Of a stretch of 35,735 bases of DNA, positions 16,912-25,371 are shown one piece after another. The stretch is from NCBI GenBank assembly GCA_034090805.1, contig JAXDRV010000134.1, positions 1 to 35,735 of the forward strand, given 5' to 3'. This DNA is from Ornithomonoglobus_A sp034090805 (GTDB lineage: Bacteria > Bacillota > Clostridia > UBA1381). Both the position numbers and the translations under genes were made by a program. Within the stretch, counting starts at the first letter, position 1; each line of letters begins with the position of its first letter. The notes beneath the pieces are model-generated. The model saw nothing but the letters and a program-made list of their open reading frames with translations, did not search any database and had not been told where the DNA came from.

Positions 16912-19900
16912 TTATTTTTTGCCGGACGGCGATGTCAGCTCCATATTGCCGCTTCTGCAGTAAATCTCAAAGTAGCCCTGATCCGTTATTGCATCCTCTG
17001 AGGTGTCGAGATAATCAATCACCCTTGTGCCGTTTATATAAGCAATTATTCTAACTCCGTCAGCTTCGTTTCTCGCTCCGCATTTGACCGTATATTTTTT
17101 GCCGTACTCAAAATCGCAGGGGACCGCCATGCCGCCGAGCGATTCATAGCCCGACTGATCGCCGTAAATTACCGTTCTTTTGCCTGAGTTAAATCTCTGA
17201 AGCTCAAGCGCTCCCTTGCCAAAGGTCAGCATATAAAGGCTCGTGCCGGAATACTGGCTTGTGGTGTCTGCCGCTCTGAAGCATACCGACGGCCAGCCGC
17301 TTTCGGCATTTATTTTCAGATTAAAGGTGAAAAGCTCGTCCTTAAACTCGCTGCCTGCATATGCAATATGTGTACTCGGCGTTGAAACAAGCATACCTCC
17401 GGTTATTTTGGATTTGACAACATTATTATCCATTGTCCAGTCCTCAGGATGTGCAAGCTCATCGGTGAAGTCATACTCAATATCCTCCGCAGCCTCGCCC
17501 TTTGCCAGCACCTTAGCAGAAATCTCCTGCGTATTCGTTATTCCTCCGCAGGTCGCCGTCACCTTTATAGCTGTTTCTCCTGCCTTTTTGCCAGTTATCT
17601 TCATATCCGACACACCTATAACAGACGGATCAAGCGCTTCTATCGTAATGCTTTCAAGCTCTAAGGTCTTGCCGAACCTTGATACAGCGCTTGCCTTTAT
17701 TTCAAAATCATAGCCCTCATTAATCTGAATACGCTTTGTATTTAGCTTAACCGCCTCAAGAACATCGTCAACAGTTACGAAAATTTCATAGCTTTTTATT
17801 ACAGTTCCTATAAGCACGTCGCAGATGATTTTTGTCTGTCCCTGCGACTTAGGATATACATTACCCTCGCCATCGACTGTCGCAACCGACTCATCAAGGC
17901 TTCTGAAATAAATCCTTGACATATCAATCGGCTCGGTCTGCTTTTTGCGCCCTGCACCCTCAAGCTCTATCCTAAAGACTTCTCCTGACCTCACGTCAAA
18001 ATTCTTATTTAAAATTTTAACCTCCTGACAGCCCTCGTCAAACCTTTTAAGATATTCAGCTTCAAGACCTGCCGAATTGACTATGCTCTGCGCCTCCTCC
18101 GGCCAATCTGCATCAGGATATACATGAGCCTCCTCAAATACAGAATCAACTCCGTTATACGTTCTGTTTTCAACGGTTGAATAGTTATCAATATACTGCA
18201 TATTGCGTATTGTCGGTGACCAGCAGTGCAGCCATTTTGAATTTCCCTTATTATTACCGTTTCCGTACCAGTACGGCGTATCGGTAAGGTCTACAACATT
18301 ACGCGTTATCTTCCAAAACTGCGTACCCTCATCCGGATATAAAGCGCCGTAATAGTTTCTCACGCTTTCGATATAGTTATCCGTTACAAGATTGGGGTTT
18401 TCCATTGTTCCCGACGTTGCACCCATAAGATAAATACCGCCGCCGTCAAAAATTCTGTCGCTCATTACCGCATGGATATAGTTATTTGAAATATTAAAGT
18501 TTTCAAGTGATGTTGTATCCTTCGTATTCCAGCCGTATCCGATATGCATACCGCTGTAGGGCATATCGAATATTTCATTGTGCGCTATCAGCGTATTCTT
18601 CGGGAAGCCTGCCGATATTGCCGCCGCAGATTTATAGTCAACGGCAATTGTATGTATATAATTATTTGTGATTTTATTGTTACGGATCATATACTTTTCT
18701 TCCGTCGGGTTCCAGACATTTGAATTGCTCGTATCCGGCTCTCCGAGCGATATTGCCGTGCCGGAGATATCATAAAACTCATTGCCGGTTATATTGCAAT
18801 TCTTTACAGCTCCGAAAAGCTGAAGAGCCGTTATGCCAAGCTTATCAAAGGTGCAGTCATAAAAGCTTATAAAACTTCCGTTTGTAACTCTTATGGCGCT
18901 GTCCGGCATATTCGGAACACCCGACTGTCTTATATGATTATTCTGCGCGTCACTGTGTCCGTTTGACGTCGACGGGCGCATCCAGGTTGTATATTTAAAC
19001 TCAAGGTTTTTAAAGTATATGTTATGTACATTATCATCTGTTGTGCCGTCCATATACAAAAGCTTTTCGGTTACGGGCAGTACAACATCCGCCGTATTTA
19101 TATCCTCAAAGACTCTCGGCTTATAATACAGATATCCCTCATGCGTATCAAGATACCATTCGCCCGGCTCATCCAAAAGCTCAAGAGCATTTTCATAATA
19201 TACAGGCGTTGTTACGGATGTGCCGCCCTTATTCCTTACCGCATTCCAGCCGGGCTGATCCATAACAAGCGTTGCAACGCCGTCATTTACCTGAATTTCC
19301 GAAACACCGCAGCGCGGATTTGTCCACTGCTCATAGTAAACCATCTCCAAATCCTCAGGGTGCTTGTAATCGGCTAAAAAGATATCTGTCGTTGTATGAC
19401 CGATTTCGCCGTTGTCTGTCGTGCAGTTCGCAAGACCTGTATTGCTCCTTGCCCTTGTTGCTCTTATTCCATTTACAAACATCTGCCGCGAATCAATACC
19501 CTTGTCAATTTTTGCTCTGTATATTCCCATTTCGGAATTATACACGGAAAAGCCTTTGATATGTACGCCGCCGGATAACACAGCTCTGCCGCCGTCGGAC
19601 ATATACACTATATTATATCCGTTTGTGCCGGAATCCTCGGGCGTAAATTTCAGCGTATCCGAAATACTGTATTCTCCGCCCTTTATAAAAACAAATATGT
19701 TATTTGTCATATTTCTGTTAGAGCGCGCCACAATCGACTTTGCGGCAGAAACAGAGGCAACCGGCGAGCCGGCATTTCCGTCTGCGCTGTCATTGCCGTT
19801 TTCTCCGTCCACAAATACGGCTATGCGGCTTATTTTATTATAGAGGTTTAAAAGCATTACCGCGCCCTGCGCTCTTGTCATGGTTTCCTCCGGTCTGAAG

Positions 19901-20991
19901 CTTCCGTCCTCAAAGCCGGATATAAGCCCCATTGCTCCGACTTCGGAAACGGCATCCCTTGCATACAGCGCTATGCTGCCGCTGTCAGTATATGCCTTGC
20001 CTGCCGCTGTACCCTTAATACCCTTTATTTGAGCTGCCGCGCGGAGAATAATAGCCGCATCCTGCCTTGTTACAGGCTCATCGGGATAAAATTTCCCGCC
20101 TATGGTAAGCGAAGCAGGAATAAGCTTTATATCCTTTGCCGTTTGAATGTAAGGCGCATACCAGCTTTCTGACGAAACATCCTTATATGCACCGTTATAT
20201 CGGCTGTTATCAAGCCTGAACACCGACAAAATAAGCTTTGTAAACTCTGCTCTTGTCATGCGCCCGTCCGGCATAAAATGCTCATTATCAGCTCCGTTTA
20301 CAATTCCGTTTGAAGCAAGCGCCTTTACAGTGCTGCAGGACCAATGGTTTTCGGTGTCGGAGAAGCTTTTTTCCGAAACGCCCCTGTCAAGCATAGGCTT
20401 CGGAGTAGGCTCCGGCTCTGCGGTCGGCTCAGGCTCATCCTCATCACCATCTGACGGGCGCCGCTTTATTACAACATCATCGAGATAATGAGTAAGCTTC
20501 GTTTGACCGTTTCCTATTCTAAACTCCATTGCGCCGTCACCGCCGACTTCTCCGCCTTTGGAGTTGTAGCCTGTGCAGTTATATGTTATAAGCACCTTTT
20601 TCCATGTTGTATCAATAGGCTCGTTTGAAATAAGATAATTCCATCCGCCAGCACCGGACGCAAAATTCTGAATTACCGTTACGGTGCTTGTACCCTCTTC
20701 AAGACGTATATAAAAGCTTATATCATAAACATACCCTGCCTTAAAGTCTACCGTCTGCGCAATTGAGCTGTAGCCACCGTTGAGCTTTACCTTTGCACAG
20801 CCGCCTGAATGACCGTTTTCATCCCATGATATTGTAGAGCCGTATCTTGCTGTCCATCCCTTTACATCAGAATCAAAATTAGGGTTTGTTACCATGTTAT
20901 CCGAAGCCGCCGAAACGGCTGCTCCAAGCATAAACATTGCCGTCATTAAAGCCGCGGCAAATCTGATTTTATTCATATAGGTCACCGTCAT
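16912..20991 (-). CDS. SLH-anchored parallel beta-helix protein, GH141-like
   Basis: This is a 1359-residue surface protein. Residues 1-29 form the signal peptide. ATG 20976 (MNKIRF) is an equally possible start, because both starts have only mediocre ribosome binding sites. A binding module (about 31-178, with YLDDVV) is followed by an acidic proline-rich linker (182-199). Three SLH repeats lie at about 209-254, 269-318 and 333-386, with the TRAEF, TRQDA and TRAQG marks that bind pyruvylated secondary cell-wall polymer. The beta-helix opens at 391 with AVFVDGENGNDSADGN and has NALELLDEPGEWYLD near 601-615. Two Ig-like modules (about 1000-1200) and a C-terminal beta-sandwich follow. It is clearly paralogous to the next gene. 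SLH repeats in the middle, between binding module and enzyme, are unusual; most SLH proteins carry them at one end. The enzymatic role is inferred, as for the paralogue. Confidence 0.75.
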   Translation of the reverse strand: MTVTYMNKIRFAAALMTAMFMLGAAVSAASDNMVTNPNFDSDVKGWTARYGSTISWDENGHSGGCAKVKLNGGYSSIAQTVDFKAGYVYDISFYIRLEEGTSTVTVIQNFASGAGGWNYLISNEPIDTTWKKVLITYNCTGYNSKGGEVGGDGAMEFRIGNGQTKLTHYLDDVVIKRRPSDGDEDEPEPTAEPEPTPKPMLDRGVSEKSFSDTENHWSCSTVKALASNGIVNGADNEHFMPDGRMTRAEFTKLILSVFRLDNSRYNGAYKDVSSESWYAPYIQTAKDIKLIPASLTIGGKFYPDEPVTRQDAAIILRAAAQIKGIKGTAAGKAYTDSGSIALYARDAVSEVGAMGLISGFEDGSFRPEETMTRAQGAVMLLNLYNKISRIAVFVDGENGNDSADGNAGSPVASVSAAKSIVARSNRNMTNNIFVFIKGGEYSISDTLKFTPEDSGTNGYNIVYMSDGGRAVLSGGVHIKGFSVYNSEMGIYRAKIDKGIDSRQMFVNGIRATRARSNTGLANCTTDNGEIGHTTTDIFLADYKHPEDLEMVYYEQWTNPRCGVSEIQVNDGVATLVMDQPGWNAVRNKGGTSVTTPVYYENALELLDEPGEWYLDTHEGYLYYKPRVFEDINTADVVLPVTEKLLYMDGTTDDNVHNIYFKNLEFKYTTWMRPSTSNGHSDAQNNHIRQSGVPNMPDSAIRVTNGSFISFYDCTFDKLGITALQLFGAVKNCNITGNEFYDISGTAISLGEPDTSNSNVWNPTEEKYMIRNNKITNNYIHTIAVDYKSAAAISAGFPKNTLIAHNEIFDMPYSGMHIGYGWNTKDTTSLENFNISNNYIHAVMSDRIFDGGGIYLMGATSGTMENPNLVTDNYIESVRNYYGALYPDEGTQFWKITRNVVDLTDTPYWYGNGNNKGNSKWLHCWSPTIRNMQYIDNYSTVENRTYNGVDSVFEEAHVYPDADWPEEAQSIVNSAGLEAEYLKRFDEGCQEVKILNKNFDVRSGEVFRIELEGAGRKKQTEPIDMSRIYFRSLDESVATVDGEGNVYPKSQGQTKIICDVLIGTVIKSYEIFVTVDDVLEAVKLNTKRIQINEGYDFEIKASAVSRFGKTLELESITIEALDPSVIGVSDMKITGKKAGETAIKVTATCGGITNTQEISAKVLAKGEAAEDIEYDFTDELAHPEDWTMDNNVVKSKITGGMLVSTPSTHIAYAGSEFKDELFTFNLKINAESGWPSVCFRAADTTSQYSGTSLYMLTFGKGALELQRFNSGKRTVIYGDQSGYESLGGMAVPCDFEYGKKYTVKCGARNEADGVRIIAYINGTRVIDYLDTSEDAITDQGYFEIYCRSGNMELTSPSGKK

Positions 20992-21003
20992 ATCCTTTCA
21001 TGA

Positions 21004-21020
21004 CCGATTAGTCCAATCGG
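21004..21020 (-). other. Small hairpin before the SLH/GH141-like gene
   Basis: CCGATT at 21004-21009 pairs with AATCGG at 21015-21020 around a five-base loop. It lies between the stop of the preceding SLH gene and the ribosome binding site of the next. No T-run follows, so it is not a typical terminator. It may be a processing or spacing element. Confidence 0.4.
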
Positions 21021-21029
21021 CTTATTTTA

Positions 21030-22685
21030 TTAATTGCGTTCAGTTAATTTTTTAAGCTCATAGACAGCCTTCGCCGTTTCTGCTCGCGTTACCTTGCCGT
21101 GCGGATAAAAAGCTCCGTCCTCCATGCCGTTTAATATCCCGGCACGGCTTAAGGTGTCTGCCGCCTCACGCGCATATTCCGAAATATCAGCGCTGTCGAT
21201 AAATGACGCAGGCACGCCATCTGCGCTGCATTTTGCCATTTTGAATATTCTCTCCAATATAACAGCCATATCCTGACGCGTTATGCTCTGTCCGCAGCCG
21301 AATTCATCATCACTTATACCCCTGATTACACCGTTTTTCGCCGCAGATGCCACATATTTATAATACCACGCGTCCCTACTTATGTCCTTAAAATCAATCT
21401 CGGCATTTTCATCATAAAGCGAAAAAGCGCCGACAACTATTTTCGTAAACGCTTCACGCGTTACGCTTTCGCCGGGATTATAGCTTCCGCTTTCATCACC
21501 GTTTATAACTCCCTCATCTCTGAGTGCGTTTATAGCCTCCTTTGCCCAGTCGTAGCCGTCAAGATCGGGAAACTCTCTTTTATTAGGAGTACCTGTATTA
21601 TTCTCTGCCGACGTCGGCTGCTGCGGAACAGGCGCCGTAACCGACGCACCGCCGCCTTTAACGCTGCCTCCGCCACCGCCGGAGGACGAGCTGCTGCTTG
21701 AGCCCTGCGCTTCTTTTGCAAGCTCCTTAAGCTTATCCGGAATGAGCCTATAATCCGTAAGCCCTAACGCTTTGAGATTTTTATACACATTTGTCTGCTC
21801 GCTTGAGCTCAAAGCCGAAACAGTCGCAAGATCAGCGTTTATTACGCCCTTTTCATTATAATACTTAATTGCCGCCTTTCCTGTTGACCAGTCAAGCTGA
21901 CTTACCGTGCACACAAGCACGGCGCCGTCATAATCCTTTATAAGCTCATCATAGGTTACGGAGGATGAATAATTATTTCCCGCAATTATCGCTGCAACGG
22001 CAGATTTATCCGAAAGCTTGTCATAATACAGTCTGTCAAGCTCCAGCCCCTGCGGCGCATCGGTTACCTTTTTTATCTCCGTCTTATCCGACCCGATAAA
22101 TGCTGCCGCATCGCACGCCTTTTGATACGCCGAGTAAAATATATTATACTTTTCATCCGTGTCCTTTACCGAGCCGTCGTTTTTGACATCTATATTTCCG
22201 AGCTCTCTATTGACAAAAGCCTTGCCGTCAGCGCCGAGCTTTTCTGCCGCAGCCCTTTCAACTCCGAGCTTGTCCGCATTTTCAATAACCGCCGCAAGCT
22301 TATCCGCAGCCTCCGCAACCGCATTTAACGCATTGCTCTTATCATTATTGTTTATAAACAATATTATTTTCTCCTGCGTTTCAAGTCCTTCGCCGCCGAC
22401 TCTTAAGCAATAGCTGCCTGTAGGCAGTGTTTTCGGCACGCCGAATGTATCAAACGTAAACGTATACGTTTTATCGGCATTTTTTTCACTTTTGCCCTCG
22501 CCCATATATATCACGGTTTTCTTATCCGAGTCAAGCAGCTGCACGGTAGGTCTTTTAGTATTAACATCACTTTTTTCGCTCACGCTTATATTAAACGAAT
22601 CAATATTCACCTCAATATCATATGCATAAGCCGCGCTTGTGCTGCAGAGCATAAGCGCCAGAAAAAGCATCGCCTTTTTTTTCAT
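21030..22685 (-). CDS. SLH-domain surface protein without visible catalytic domain
   Basis: This 551-residue protein has a signal peptide (1-21, ending AYA). A beta-rich N-terminal module follows (about 22-112, with FGVPKTLPTGSYCLRVGGEG). The middle region (113-325) is mostly helical and rich in Ala, Lys and Asp. A serine run and a glycine run (329-347) then form a flexible linker. The C-terminus carries three SLH repeats at about 371-416, 431-479 and 494-543, with TREAF, TRQDM and TRAET. It should therefore sit on the cell wall polymer and display its N-terminal part. No enzyme family is recognised. Being the fourth gene of the operon, between another SLH protein and the anchored beta-helix protein, it may be a scaffold or glycan-binding partner. 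That role is an inference. Confidence 0.8.
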   Translation of the reverse strand: MKKKAMLFLALMLCSTSAAYAYDIEVNIDSFNISVSEKSDVNTKRPTVQLLDSDKKTVIYMGEGKSEKNADKTYTFTFDTFGVPKTLPTGSYCLRVGGEGLETQEKIILFINNNDKSNALNAVAEAADKLAAVIENADKLGVERAAAEKLGADGKAFVNRELGNIDVKNDGSVKDTDEKYNIFYSAYQKACDAAAFIGSDKTEIKKVTDAPQGLELDRLYYDKLSDKSAVAAIIAGNNYSSSVTYDELIKDYDGAVLVCTVSQLDWSTGKAAIKYYNEKGVINADLATVSALSSSEQTNVYKNLKALGLTDYRLIPDKLKELAKEAQGSSSSSSSGGGGGSVKGGGASVTAPVPQQPTSAENNTGTPNKREFPDLDGYDWAKEAINALRDEGVINGDESGSYNPGESVTREAFTKIVVGAFSLYDENAEIDFKDISRDAWYYKYVASAAKNGVIRGISDDEFGCGQSITRQDMAVILERIFKMAKCSADGVPASFIDSADISEYAREAADTLSRAGILNGMEDGAFYPHGKVTRAETAKAVYELKKLTERN

Positions 22686-22721
22686 ATATAACCGTTCCTT
22701 TCCGGATAATTACCTATAATT

Positions 22722-25343
22722 TTATCTGATTATTACTATTTCCTTTGCTACTGCAAGCTGCATTCTGATGACTACCCTATCGCCCCTGATTATATCATTT
22801 ACGGAGCAGGTCTGCAGCTCACGGCTGTACGAATTGCCGCTGTCATAAAGAACTACGGAAGCTCCCTCTGTCTTGCATATGGCAGTATCCTCATAAAATG
22901 AGTCACCGCTCTTTTTCACAAGCTTAAGCCTCATATAGCCTCCCGATATATCGGACACATTCCCGACAGCAACTCTAAACTCCGAGTCAAAGCTTGCCGT
23001 GTTTTCGCTCACGCCCTCGTCGGGTACAAGCAAAGCGCCGTACAAATTGCTTCCGTCATGGTTGTAGACCTTCTGCACCTTATTTACATTGCCGGATGAG
23101 TCAACGCCGACTCTTATAAGGTCGCCGCGCATAACGCCGCTTCCGGATATAATGCTTTCATCCATGCAGTAATACTCAACCCTGCTTCCGCCGCTGTTTC
23201 CTTCAATTATTTTGCAAAGCTCGTCCTGATTGTTAAGTCCTTCCATTACGTCCGTTACAAACACCATCTTTGTGCCGTTTCCGATAGATCCCTTTGTCAT
23301 ATCGTCAACTACCATTACATCAGCTACGTTTACCGGACACTCACCCGTAACAAAGGCTCTAAAATGCTTTGAATATGACGTTCCGCCGGAAAAAGAGTTT
23401 GCTGTAAGCGTTCCAAACATATCCTTATTATCCCAGTTATCCTCCTTAGGCATGCTGAAAATCAAAGTATTTTCAGTGATTACCACCTTTCCGTCAAACA
23501 TACCGTTTCTGAACTTAAATGAGGAGCCCTCATAAAGCATTCTGAATTTATTAGAGTTTGCCGTCTGCTTATTACCCTCATCATCAACATCCATCGGAAG
23601 CGGAATTTCGAGCTTTGTTATTTTATCCCCCGCTTCATTAAGAGAATACTTCAAAAGCGTTCCCGACGGAAACTGACCGATAAAGTCGCTTTCGCCCGTC
23701 TTTTCCGACCTGCCGTTTATTGTAACCCTATCAGCCAAAGCATAGCTTATGAATTTCTCACCCTCTGTATAGAGCTTGAAATTAGCCGATTCGTTATCAG
23801 GATCATACCAGCTTTTATACACAAGCGCATATGTACCGTCCGTTGCGGTTTCCGAGCCGAACGCACCGATTTTACCGCAAATATCAAGATAAAATTTCCC
23901 GTAATCGCTTGCGCTCAATTTTTTTGCAAAATCCGGCGAAAGCTTATATACGCTTCCACCCACATTGACCTCGTCATCACTTATTGATAATACCTTATCC
24001 TCCACAGTGCCGTCATTTATATAAATCCTTATAAGGTTCTCCGAGCCGCCGCTGCTCTTTGCAACGGATATAAGAGTGTTTTTCTTAAGAGAAGAAAACT
24101 TTGTGCGCGATCCGTCGGAAGCAAAGATTTCAACAATATCCCCTGTGGAATTTGTCTCAAGACTTCTGTTCGCATCATAATCATAGATTGTTTTTGAGGT
24201 TTTATCCACCGCGTTTATAAAATAGTTTTTATATTCTGTAATGCTCAGCACATCAATTCTGCCGTCATGGTCATTGTCTATAAGGGCTACGCTTCCGTTT
24301 GCAATTTCAAGATTTTCGATTGTTCCGTAATCCAAAAGCGCCTTGCCGTTATAAATAACATCTGCCGAACCGTCTATTATTTTATGTTTTGAAGACGCCT
24401 TGCCATCGTCCGTATACCACGAAATCCTGTCTGCACTTAGCTCCTTTATATCATCTGAGGATATTGTTGTTACGCCGTTATCCTTTTCCTTTATATAAAC
24501 TATAACTCCGTTATCATCGTCCTTATACGTGACATAGCACGAAACTCTCATGCCTATCATTGCGGACATATCGTCAGACAGCGCGGAATATATCCTGTCG
24601 CCTATTTTGAGATGACCGCGCGTTACCGCCGCGTCCGGATCGGATATTCCCGTATACATATTCGCCGTAACTATTCCGTCAAGCTTTTCCGCATCGCAGT
24701 ATTCGCTCAGCACGGTTTTGCCGTCCTTAGCCGTGTATTCCGTTGACGCTCCGCTAAAATTAACCAAAACCATGGGAACATCGAGCATATCATAAAGCAT
24801 TTTATAAACGCTGCCTAAGGTTATCGGCGCATTTATATCGGAAAATGCTTCATTTAAAATATCCTTTGCATATGCCGTTGCAATATAACCGCCAGGATAG
24901 CCGCCGTTTGCCGAAGCCTCCTGAGCATATCCGAGCATTCTTACAGCAATTGATGCCGCCTGCATCGTCGATATATTATCCTCCGGATGAAATTTTCTTT
25001 CATCCCCTCCGGATACATAGCCCCTGTCATACATAGCTCTGATAATGCCGAAGGTCGATCGTGATATTTCAACATCTGCAAACGGCGTTGTAGCACCCTC
25101 TCCGCTGCCACTCGGAGCTATATTAAAATATTTTGAAATAATTTCGCAAAAATGCTCTCTTGTGACATATGCCGACAAATCCTCTGACGGATCGTATTCT
25201 GCCAGGCCGAGCGCCGCAAGGCATTCGGCACTTTCTTCATATGTACTGCCCGACACCTCTGCCCTTGGCGATGGTGTAGGTAATGCAAATGAGATACATC
25301 CTACAATTAGAGCAAGAATAACTGTTTTATTAGCTTTTCTCAT
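22722..25343 (-). CDS. Large S-layer-type protein with N-terminal SLH repeats
   Basis: This 873-residue protein has a signal peptide (1-29) and SLH-like repeats at about 32-75, 88-140 and 150-190. The first and third are degenerate, while the second is clear (PFADVEISRSTFGIIRAMYDRGYV, shown here in part). Residues 190-873 form a long beta-rich region with no recognisable catalytic motif. D356-x-D358-x-D360-G361-x-x-D364 looks like a calcium-binding loop. AAAGGAG six bases before the ATG makes it one of the best translated starts in the operon. Its length and early position in the operon suggest an abundant surface protein, but whether it binds glycan, organises the enzymes or is a structural S-layer protein cannot be told from sequence. 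Confidence 0.78.
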   Translation of the reverse strand: MRKANKTVILALIVGCISFALPTPSPRAEVSGSTYEESAECLAALGLAEYDPSEDLSAYVTREHFCEIISKYFNIAPSGSGEGATTPFADVEISRSTFGIIRAMYDRGYVSGGDERKFHPEDNISTMQAASIAVRMLGYAQEASANGGYPGGYIATAYAKDILNEAFSDINAPITLGSVYKMLYDMLDVPMVLVNFSGASTEYTAKDGKTVLSEYCDAEKLDGIVTANMYTGISDPDAAVTRGHLKIGDRIYSALSDDMSAMIGMRVSCYVTYKDDDNGVIVYIKEKDNGVTTISSDDIKELSADRISWYTDDGKASSKHKIIDGSADVIYNGKALLDYGTIENLEIANGSVALIDNDHDGRIDVLSITEYKNYFINAVDKTSKTIYDYDANRSLETNSTGDIVEIFASDGSRTKFSSLKKNTLISVAKSSGGSENLIRIYINDGTVEDKVLSISDDEVNVGGSVYKLSPDFAKKLSASDYGKFYLDICGKIGAFGSETATDGTYALVYKSWYDPDNESANFKLYTEGEKFISYALADRVTINGRSEKTGESDFIGQFPSGTLLKYSLNEAGDKITKLEIPLPMDVDDEGNKQTANSNKFRMLYEGSSFKFRNGMFDGKVVITENTLIFSMPKEDNWDNKDMFGTLTANSFSGGTSYSKHFRAFVTGECPVNVADVMVVDDMTKGSIGNGTKMVFVTDVMEGLNNQDELCKIIEGNSGGSRVEYYCMDESIISGSGVMRGDLIRVGVDSSGNVNKVQKVYNHDGSNLYGALLVPDEGVSENTASFDSEFRVAVGNVSDISGGYMRLKLVKKSGDSFYEDTAICKTEGASVVLYDSGNSYSRELQTCSVNDIIRGDRVVIRMQLAVAKEIVIIR

Positions 25344-25371
25344 TTTTAACTCCTTTCGGTATTTTGAGTAT

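Noticed and set aside
21640..21705. Low-complexity tract that looks like a short repeat
   Set aside because: It encodes the Ser/Gly linker of the SLH protein at 21030-22685 and needs no further explanation.
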